Source of the DNA: Bacteroidales bacterium
GTDB taxonomy: Bacteria > Bacteroidota > Bacteroidia > Bacteroidales > NBLH01
NCBI GenBank assembly: GCA_027083715.1
Contig: JALWNR010000040.1
Coordinates: 1 to 8,093 of the forward strand
Length of the DNA: 8,093 bases
Direction of reading: 5' to 3'
Of this stretch, positions 1-5,881 are shown piece after piece. The notes beneath the pieces were generated by a model. That model saw only the letters and a program-made list of their open reading frames with translations. It was not told where the DNA came from and ran no database searches. The position numbers were made by a program, and so were the translations under genes. Positions within the stretch are counted from its first letter, which is position 1; the number at the start of each line of letters is the position of its first letter.

Positions 1-137
1 ACATACTGTTAAATATTGTTAAGATTATTTAAGTGTTTAATAGCTAAATATAAATTATCAATATTTTAGTCAGTTTAATTTTTTGCAGCATTCTGAAAAC
101 TTTGTAAATTTACTATACTTATTTCTAAACTATAGTA

Positions 138-1637
138 ATGAGAGTATTTGTCGAATATCTGATATTATTTGTTTTTTATTTGTCTTTATTTTCGTGCAAT
201 GCACAAGAAAAAAATCAAAAATTAATAAACCGTAAACCGGTAGTTGCCGGAAGTTTTTATCCTTCGGATAAAAATAAGTTAATCAATCAATTAAAAGATT
301 TTTTCAGCAAAGCGGAAAATAAACACATTAATAATGTATATGCCTTAATTGCACCCCATGCAGGATATATTTTTTCGGGCGAAGTAGCGGCAAATGCTTA
401 TGCACAAATCGACCCGGATAAAAAATACAAGCATATTTTTATTTTAGCACCCGGTCATTATCATGCTTTTGCCGGTGCATCAATTTACAATATCGGTAAT
501 TATGAAACACCCTTGGGCGAAGTAAACGTTGATTTTGAAACGGCGAATCAACTAATTAAAACAAGCAAATATTTTGCTTATGTATCCGCTGCACATACGC
601 AAGAACATGCCATTGAAGTTCAATTACCTTTTTTGCAATATCACCTGAAACAGGATTTTCAAATTGTTCCGATTGTTATCGGCACACAAAACGAGAAAAT
701 CATTAAAGAAATTGCAGCCATACTTAAACCTTATTTCAACAAGGATAATTTATTTGTAATTAGTTCCGATTTCTCGCATTATCCTGCTTATCAGGATGCT
801 AAAATCGTGGATAGTTTAACGGCACAGGCTATTTTAAAAAACAACCCGAAAGCATTAATCAAGCAAATCAGGGAAAATGCAAGTAAAAACATTGAGCATC
901 TGGCAACCAGTATGTGTGGACTTAGTCCGGCATTGGTTTTACTGTATATTACACAAAGCGACAGGAGTTTGCAGTTTCATTCAATCAAATATCAAAATTC
1001 CGGCGATTCGCCTTATGGGGGCAAAGACCGTGTGGTTGGCTATAATGCTATGGTAATCAGCAAAGCTGATGAAAAAAATCCGTGGGGCTTTACTTTAAGT
1101 ACTCAGGATAAAGAAACTTTATTGAAAATTGCCCGTGAAACTATTGAAACTTATGTAAAAACAGGCAAAAAACCCGAAATTGACACTACCGGCTTTTCCA
1201 AAGCATTAAAAACCAATTGCGGAGCTTTTGTTACTTTAAACAAACAACATCACTTGCGTGGATGCATTGGTATTTTTGCCGCTAACGAACCTTTATATCG
1301 TGTAGTGCAAGATATGGCTGTCTCATCTGCAATGAACGATTCGCGCTTTTCGCCCGTTAAGGAAAAAGAAGTGGATAAATTAGAAATTGAAATTTCGGTG
1401 CTTACACCCATGAAAAAAATCAACTCGATTAATGACATTGAAATAGGTAAACACGGTATTTACATTAAAAAAGGCTACCGGCACGGAACTTTATTGCCGC
1501 AAGTAGCAAGCGATAATCACTGGACACGCGAGCAATTTGTCAACTATTGCGCACAATACAAAGCAGGTATTCCGCTTGATGAGTTAAAAGATGCTGAAAT
1601 GTATGTATATGAAGCAATTGTTTTTGGGGAAGAGTGA
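138..1637 (+). CDS. amrB: AmmeMemoRadiSam system protein B-A fusion, predicted lipoprotein
   Basis: The protein joins two domains that are usually separate. Residues about 30-308 are MEMO1/AmmeMemoRadiSam-B, a relative of class III extradiol dioxygenases. Visible landmarks are APHAGY with His74, the APGHYH segment with His107, QEHAIEVQLP (156-164), SSDFSHY (209-215) and SMCG with Cys260. His74, His107 and Cys260 match the His/His/Cys metal-site positions known for human MEMO1. Residues about 315-499 are AMMECR1/AmmeMemoRadiSam-A, with LRGCIG (373-378), DSRFSPV (401-407), EISVLTP (418-424) and LLPQVA (452-457). The N-terminus is a hydrophobic stretch ending in LFS-Cys20, a lipobox, so the mature protein probably starts at Cys20 and lies outside the cytoplasm. 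The ATG is chosen because it gives this intact signal; no Shine-Dalgarno is visible. The biochemical role of the trio is not settled, and its radical-SAM member is not in the window. Family assignment is strong; lipoprotein status is inferred. Confidence 0.93.
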   Translation: MRVFVEYLILFVFYLSLFSCNAQEKNQKLINRKPVVAGSFYPSDKNKLINQLKDFFSKAENKHINNVYALIAPHAGYIFSGEVAANAYAQIDPDKKYKHIFILAPGHYHAFAGASIYNIGNYETPLGEVNVDFETANQLIKTSKYFAYVSAAHTQEHAIEVQLPFLQYHLKQDFQIVPIVIGTQNEKIIKEIAAILKPYFNKDNLFVISSDFSHYPAYQDAKIVDSLTAQAILKNNPKALIKQIRENASKNIEHLATSMCGLSPALVLLYITQSDRSLQFHSIKYQNSGDSPYGGKDRVVGYNAMVISKADEKNPWGFTLSTQDKETLLKIARETIETYVKTGKKPEIDTTGFSKALKTNCGAFVTLNKQHHLRGCIGIFAANEPLYRVVQDMAVSSAMNDSRFSPVKEKEVDKLEIEISVLTPMKKINSINDIEIGKHGIYIKKGYRHGTLLPQVASDNHWTREQFVNYCAQYKAGIPLDELKDAEMYVYEAIVFGEE

Positions 1638-1691
1638 AGATTAAATTGTTAAAACTTGTCCGACTACCGACGAATTTTTGGATTGGATGTA

Positions 1692-1715
1692 GGGTGCTGG
1701 GTTCTGGGCACTGGG
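1692..1715 (+). other. G-quadruplex motif in the first repeat unit
   Basis: Four GGG runs sit at 1692-1694, 1699-1701, 1706-1708 and 1713-1715, separated by exactly four bases each time (TGCT, TTCT, CACT). This meets the usual G3+N1-7 quadruplex pattern. It starts 54 nt after the stop of the MEMO-AMMECR1 gene on the coding strand, so a read-through transcript would carry it as RNA. In the second unit (1805-1828) the third run is only GG, and in the third unit the pattern is gone. The motif is a direct by-product of the 7-bp tandem array. Whether it folds or matters is unknown. Confidence 0.6.
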
Positions 1716-1720
1716 TAATT

Positions 1721-1765
1721 GTTAAATTGTTACATTGCTAAATTGTTACATTGTTAAATTGCTAC
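1721..1765 (+). repeat. 8-bp tandem array within repeat unit 1
   Basis: Five complete octamers of the form G(T/C)TA(A/C)ATT follow each other from 1721 to 1760, and a partial sixth runs into the next composite unit. The equivalent array in unit 2 (1834-1857) has three octamers, one of them mutated to begin with A. The array introduces frequent stop codons and is non-coding. Variable octamer number accounts for the length difference between the composite units, which suggests slippage-type expansion or contraction. Confidence 0.8.
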
Positions 1766-1954
1766 AACTTGTCCGACTACCGGCGGATTGTTGGATTGGA
1801 TGTAGGGTGCCGGGTGTTAGGCTCTGGGTAATTGTTAAATTATTACATTGCTAAATTGTTAAAACTTGTCCGACTACCGGCGGATTGTTGGATTCGATGC
1901 AAGGAGTTGGATGCTGAGTATGGGTTTTTGTTTCTGTTATATTGAATAACTGTA

Positions 1955-1986
1955 TCATTGTATAATTGAACCATTGTATAATTGAT
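1955..1986 (+). repeat. 16-bp tandem duplication with TATAATTG boxes
   Basis: The 14-mer CATTGTATAATTGA occurs at 1956-1969 and again at 1972-1985, a tandem duplication with 16-bp period directly upstream of the GTG start at 1999. Each copy contains TATAATTG (1961-1968 and 1977-1984), one base away from the Bacteroidota -7 consensus TAnnTTTG. I do not find a TTTG -33 element at the usual 19-21 bp spacing for either box, so promoter activity is only a possibility. The repeat itself is certain. Confidence 0.75.
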
Positions 1987-1998
1987 AATTAAATAGAA

Positions 1999-4491
1999 GT
2001 GCAAGCAAAATACGACTTAATATCCATAAGTGTATTGACCTTTTTATTTTACGGTTTAAGCTGGCTGATGGTACAATCAGGCTTAATGAACAAACTATAT
2101 CACCGCAGGTTTTGGAATGCTTTATTGCTGATTAGTTTCCTTGTTTCCGGCGGGTTCGGGCTTTTTCTTACCTTTCAAATTAATTACGATTGGGATATTT
2201 CCATTGCCGACGATTTAACTTTTTGGCATGTTGATGTGGGTGTGGCTCTGTTCTGGATAGCTTTATTTCATATTTTGTGGCATTTAAACTATTTTTCAAA
2301 GATTTTTAAAAGTACAAAAGATCATAGCCAAGCATTAAGCAAAGAAAAACTACCTGCCGGTATGCAAAAATCCTTAAAAATTGCAGCCATAAGCCTCGGC
2401 GCTACAAGTTTTATCACGCAAGTGGTATTTATTCGCGAATTTTTGGCGTTGTTTTCGGGTAACGAACTGATTATCGGAGTGTTCTTTTTTAATTGGTTAG
2501 TACTTACAGGTTTTGGGTCGTACATTGGTAAAAATACCGGAAAAATGTACTTTCCGGTAAAAAGTCTGAAATTCATCTTGATTTTATTGGCTGTTTTACC
2601 TGTACTTACCCTATTTCTAATGATTTATTTAAAAAACAGAATCTTTTTACCCGGAACGGAAACCGGTTTAACACAAATTGTTTTCTATTCGTTTTTTTTA
2701 CTCATTCCGTTTAATTTATTTTCCGGATTTTTATTCAGTTTGTTGAGTTTCTTGTATTCAAAAACGACTTCATCAAGTAAAAAAGCACATTTAATTTATG
2801 CTTATGAAGCCATCGGAAGTCTTGCAGGCGGATTACTGTTTAACTTTTTGTTGATTTATGTTTTGGATAGTTTCCGTACTTTATTGATTTTGTTGCCATT
2901 AAATGTTTTTACGGCTACCTTGTTTTTTTCAGGAAAGGCAAAGAAAATCAGGACTAATTTGCTTGCAGCTTTTGTTTTTATCAGCTTGTTTTATTTTCCT
3001 TTGGAAAAAATCGTCAAAGAATTTTTATTGATTAATCAAAAAATAGTTTATTTAAAAAATTCGCCTTACGGCAATGTTATTTTAACGGAAAATTCGGGAC
3101 AAATTAATTTTTACGAAAACGGAAATTTTTTATTCTCTACCGATACTTTGGGCGGTGGCAACGGAAATATTGCCGAAAACGAAGAATCTGTTCATTTTGC
3201 CATGTTGCAAAGCAAAAATCCGCAAAATATTCTGTTGGTTTCGGGCGGCATCAGCGGACAATTAAACGAATTGCTTAAATATCCGGTTAAACGCATTGAT
3301 TATCTGGAAATTAATCCCGCTCTGATTTCGGGTGCCGAAAAATTTATTCGTTTGCCCGAAAGTGATAAAATCAACTACCGGATTACCGATGTGCGTTTAT
3401 TTTTACAGAAAGATTCATTAAAATATGATGTTATTTTACTCAATATCCCGCCACCCTTAACCGCCGAAACCAACCGGTATTATACTTTGGAATTTTTTAA
3501 ATTGTTGCAAAAACATCTTAATCCGCAAGGAATTGTTAAAACACAATTACCTTCGAGTGCCAATTATTTAAGTAAAGATGCTGCGGTCAATCATTCGGTT
3601 TTATATGCCACTTTATCAAAAATTTTTAAGCATGTGGCGATTATTCCGGGTGAAAAAGATTACTTTTTAGCCTCATCGCAGTCTGTTGATTTGAATTTTG
3701 CGCAAAAAATCCTTGAAAAAAACATCGAAAATGAATACATCGCTTATTACCTTGATGATTTTTCCATTGCACAAGGTGCAGCAATAATTAAAAAACGCAT
3801 CGATAAAAACAGTAAAATCAATCGCTATTTTTCACCCGTTGCTTATATGGGTCAAATAAAATCGCAAATGAGCCGCTTTAAAAGCAATTATTGGATATTA
3901 GCCGCTTTTCTGGCTTTATTTTTTATTTTCCTGATTAAAAACATCGATAAAACAGGCTTGGGCATGTTCGCTATCGGTTTTGCTTCAATGAGTGCCGAAT
4001 TGCTTATTATTCTATCTTTTCAAATTATTTACGGCAATATTTTCAGTATGTTAAGCATGATTATTATGCTTTTTATGGCAGGATTAGCTGCCGGAGCAAT
4101 GCTTTTGCCTAAATATCTGCATAAAGTAATTGAAAAACAGTATAGAAGTTCTTATTTGTTATTTGCCGGTTTAATGTTTGTCTTGCCTTTTTTGTTTGTT
4201 TACGGTTTATCAAGTATCAAGGCAATATGGTTAAATTATCTTTTGATTTTTTTGCTGACTTTAATTATATCAGCACTAAGCGGATATATTTTTTATTTAA
4301 ACGAACAATTAAGCAAAGAACAAACGGCAAAAACCGCTGGAAAAATTTACAGTGCCGATTTATTCGGTTCGGCAACCGGAGCATTGACAGTGAGTATGCT
4401 TATACTTCCTTTGGCAGGATTTTCAGCAGTCGGAATAATTGCGGGAATTTTCTGTATTGTTGCCATTTTATCAGTATTGAGAAGTAAATAA
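1999..4491 (+). CDS. Polytopic membrane protein with degenerate spermidine-synthase-like domain
   Basis: The 830-residue protein has three regions. Residues about 5-100 form three hydrophobic helices with the pattern W-His77-x13-His91-x3-His95, resembling small heme-b/DUF4405-type membrane domains. Residues about 125-335 form a helix bundle typical of membrane-type spermidine synthases (TQVVFIREF, FSGNEL near 139-156). Residues about 350-560 are a SpeE-like Rossmann methyltransferase fold: SPYGNV (355-360), SGGISG (415-420) in place of GGGDGG, the acidic LEINP (436-440), DVR (464-466) and NRYYTLEFF (492-500). The family's LPDP-like catalytic segment reads IPPP (483-486), so the expected Asp is Pro485. 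A final bundle of about six helices spans 630-825. Start: an in-frame stop lies at 1990-1992, and GTG is the only start that keeps the first helix; the next ATG is codon 24, inside that helix. It is co-oriented with the MEMO-AMMECR1 gene. Polyamine synthesis is doubtful; another membrane role is inferred. Confidence 0.85.
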   Translation: MQAKYDLISISVLTFLFYGLSWLMVQSGLMNKLYHRRFWNALLLISFLVSGGFGLFLTFQINYDWDISIADDLTFWHVDVGVALFWIALFHILWHLNYFSKIFKSTKDHSQALSKEKLPAGMQKSLKIAAISLGATSFITQVVFIREFLALFSGNELIIGVFFFNWLVLTGFGSYIGKNTGKMYFPVKSLKFILILLAVLPVLTLFLMIYLKNRIFLPGTETGLTQIVFYSFFLLIPFNLFSGFLFSLLSFLYSKTTSSSKKAHLIYAYEAIGSLAGGLLFNFLLIYVLDSFRTLLILLPLNVFTATLFFSGKAKKIRTNLLAAFVFISLFYFPLEKIVKEFLLINQKIVYLKNSPYGNVILTENSGQINFYENGNFLFSTDTLGGGNGNIAENEESVHFAMLQSKNPQNILLVSGGISGQLNELLKYPVKRIDYLEINPALISGAEKFIRLPESDKINYRITDVRLFLQKDSLKYDVILLNIPPPLTAETNRYYTLEFFKLLQKHLNPQGIVKTQLPSSANYLSKDAAVNHSVLYATLSKIFKHVAIIPGEKDYFLASSQSVDLNFAQKILEKNIENEYIAYYLDDFSIAQGAAIIKKRIDKNSKINRYFSPVAYMGQIKSQMSRFKSNYWILAAFLALFFIFLIKNIDKTGLGMFAIGFASMSAELLIILSFQIIYGNIFSMLSMIIMLFMAGLAAGAMLLPKYLHKVIEKQYRSSYLLFAGLMFVLPFLFVYGLSSIKAIWLNYLLIFLLTLIISALSGYIFYLNEQLSKEQTAKTAGKIYSADLFGSATGALTVSMLILPLAGFSAVGIIAGIFCIVAILSVLRSK

Positions 4492-4514
4492 ATTTAATCC
4501 CTAAACGGGTAAAT
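4492..4514 (+). terminator. Bulged hairpin just after the membrane-protein stop
   Basis: ATTTA (4492-4496) pairs with TAAAT (4510-4514), and CCC (4499-4501) pairs with GGG (4507-4509), leaving a two-base bulge (4497-4498) and a five-base loop. The hairpin starts immediately after the TAA stop at 4489-4491. No T-tract follows, so rho-independent termination is only weakly supported. It lies in the junction between two convergent genes, where a terminator is expected. Confidence 0.3.
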
Positions 4515-4599
4515 ATATGTCATCAAAGAGCAATAAAGCCTATTTCCAAGGATATAATCCTCAAAGAAACCATATGTATGAACGTGATTACACACTTTA

Positions 4600-4614
4600 T
4601 TAGACAGTGTCTAA
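4600..4614. repeat. Perfect 15-nt palindrome at the convergent junction
   Basis: TTAGACA and TGTCTAA flank a single central base, which is equivalent to a 6-bp stem with a 3-nt loop in RNA. It lies 11 nt beyond the stop of the minus-strand gene at 4626 and could stabilise or end that transcript, although no T-tract follows on either strand. The sequence also resembles the tip of an insertion-sequence terminal repeat, but no matching second end was found. It is unrelated to the two large palindromic repeats farther right. Confidence 0.5.
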
Positions 4615-4625
4615 AATCAATCCTT

Positions 4626-5708
4626 TCAATAGCGGTTTTTTCTTATTTGATAAACAATAACAGATTTATAATCAGCTTTTACAAACAGATCTAAGTCGGG
4701 ATAATATGCATCTAAATTCAATTTCTCATCTTGAAATAAAACCGCTCCATCCAAAGATAGTAAAACGGTTCCAGCTTTATCAGATAAGACAATAATCCAA
4801 TTAAAGTTTTTATTAAAATAAAATTTAGAATTTACCACATCTAAACCGACTATTTGAACTTTTCTCTCAAATTTTGAATTTTTATTATCAATTTTATAAA
4901 AATGTATTTCTTGAGGGGCATATTCTTCATTTTCCTCTTCTTCTGTTGGATTATATGCAATAGCAACTGTTTTATTATCTATCCAACAAACGGCTCTATC
5001 GCTGTGTTCCCAACTACCGATATTCATATCGGCAATTCTATCGCTTTCTATGAAATGTTCGACTTCATAAATATTATAAGCATCATATGAGCCCCATATC
5101 CATCCTGCACTCAAAAAATTCTTTTTATTAGGAGACATTTCCAGCTTACCGAAGAAATAGTTGTATGGTTCCGGCCATAGATGTTTATTATATTCTTTAT
5201 GATTTTTATAAAATTCAAGATGCTTTTCCTCTGCATTTTCTTCTATTAAAGATTTTGATGCAGTAAGAATTTGTCTTGTATCTAAGTTCACTATTTGCAA
5301 GTGATTCCAATCTTCACCATATATCAAATGAGGTACCCCTTCTTTATTTTTAAACAATGATATTGGGTAACAAGAAATATCTGCGTGGTAATCTTTTCTC
5401 CATAGGTGCAGTTTTTCATATTTGCTCGGATAGTGAATAAATCCATGTAACTTAAAATCATTTACTATAACCACAATTGAATCCAAAGTGTAAATGGTCG
5501 ATTTTGCATTTACATCAAAACCACCATCTTTATAACTAAAACTATTTTTTACAGAAAATAAATGTTCCTTCTTTTGTTCTTCAATATAATAACGAACTAC
5601 GTCACCAGAACTCATCAACATAACTAATTCATTAGGTGTTGATAGAGTAGCAGTTTTAACACTTTCTTCTGTATTAAATTTTATGTTATGGATTTGTGAT
5701 ATTTTCAT
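4626..5708 (-). CDS. Beta-propeller-like protein of unknown function
   Basis: The 360-residue protein has no signal peptide, lipobox or membrane segment, so it is probably cytoplasmic. I do not recognise a named family. It reads as a string of about six or seven short beta-rich modules in which a hydrophobic strand is followed by a turn and a strand ending in an aromatic residue. Examples are residues 24-53 (NELVMLMSSG then VVRYY), 71-91, 123-151, 181-215, 238-273, 293-325 and 335-355. This spacing suggests a WD40-like propeller with poorly conserved blades. An acidic run (EEEENEE, 256-262) probably sits in a loop. The ATG has no visible Shine-Dalgarno and lies only 15 nt from palindromic repeat A, so its promoter must be in or beyond the repeat. 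It is the last gene of the minus-strand set. A binding or immunity role would be speculation. Confidence 0.8.
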   Translation of the reverse strand: MKISQIHNIKFNTEESVKTATLSTPNELVMLMSSGDVVRYYIEEQKKEHLFSVKNSFSYKDGGFDVNAKSTIYTLDSIVVIVNDFKLHGFIHYPSKYEKLHLWRKDYHADISCYPISLFKNKEGVPHLIYGEDWNHLQIVNLDTRQILTASKSLIEENAEEKHLEFYKNHKEYNKHLWPEPYNYFFGKLEMSPNKKNFLSAGWIWGSYDAYNIYEVEHFIESDRIADMNIGSWEHSDRAVCWIDNKTVAIAYNPTEEEENEEYAPQEIHFYKIDNKNSKFERKVQIVGLDVVNSKFYFNKNFNWIIVLSDKAGTVLLSLDGAVLFQDEKLNLDAYYPDLDLFVKADYKSVIVYQIRKNRY

Positions 5709-5723
5709 TAATTTCTAATTGCC

Positions 5724-5842
5724 GCTAACGGTTTAAATATGGCGTTTGGCATTTCGATGCTCCAATGTTTCAATTTACCATTATGTTTAATCACACTCTT
5801 TTTTAGCGCTATCTGCCAAATGCTCTATGTTTTTTGTTAGCC
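5724..5842 (-). repeat. Palindromic junction repeat A (attC-like)
   Basis: This imperfect inverted repeat fills the gap between two minus-strand genes. The outer arms are GCTAAC (5724-5729) and GTTAGC (5836-5841). The inner arms are TTTGGCA (5745-5751) and TGCCAAA (5814-5820). The distance between outer and inner arm is exactly 15 nt on both sides. It shares three stretches with repeat B: the 11-mer GCTAACGGTTT at its left end, a central segment ending in ATTTACC (5762-5779, 14 of 18 bases matching), and TTTTGTTRGC at its right end. It begins 15 nt upstream of the propeller gene and ends 39 nt beyond the stop of the beta-helix gene. The AAC/GTT ends recall integron attC sites, but the arm spacing is longer than usual. 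Confidence 0.7.
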
Positions 5843-5881
5843 TTAGTTTTTATCCTAATTTTGATTTAAAACCCATATTTA

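Larger units (their letters stand above)
1653..1925 (+). repeat. Composite tandem repeat, three decaying copies
   Basis: This repeat fills most of the 361-bp spacer between the first two genes, and no gene is supported in it. Units begin with AACTTGTCCGACTACCG at 1653, 1766 and 1863, so the periods are 113 and 97 bp. Each unit has three parts: a conserved block of about 40 bp, a GGG-containing array with 7-bp period, and an AT-rich array with 8-bp period. Copies 2 and 3 are identical over the first 32 nt; copy 1 differs at three positions there. The third copy loses its regular G-rich array and fades out near 1925. The 16-bp difference between the two periods equals two octamer units. The end is approximate. 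Function is unknown; it resembles the short-tandem intergenic DNA seen in many Bacteroidota. Confidence 0.85.

Noticed and set aside
91..121. Possible promoter before the first gene, with TATACT at 114-119
   Set aside because: No good -35 or TTTG -33 element is found at proper spacing, and in DNA this AT-rich such matches are expected by chance.
1653..1990. CRISPR-like array in the repeat-rich spacer
   Set aside because: The units are contiguous tandem copies with internal microsatellites, with no unique spacers of uniform length and no cas genes nearby.
4227..4487. Second plus-strand frame of 86 codons inside the membrane-protein gene
   Set aside because: It is an out-of-frame reading of the final helix bundle, with no independent start signal or family features.
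5724..5842. Canonical integron attC site
   Set aside because: The end motifs match RYYYAAC/GTTRRRY only partly, and the 15-nt separation between outer and inner arms is too long, so the element is called attC-like only.
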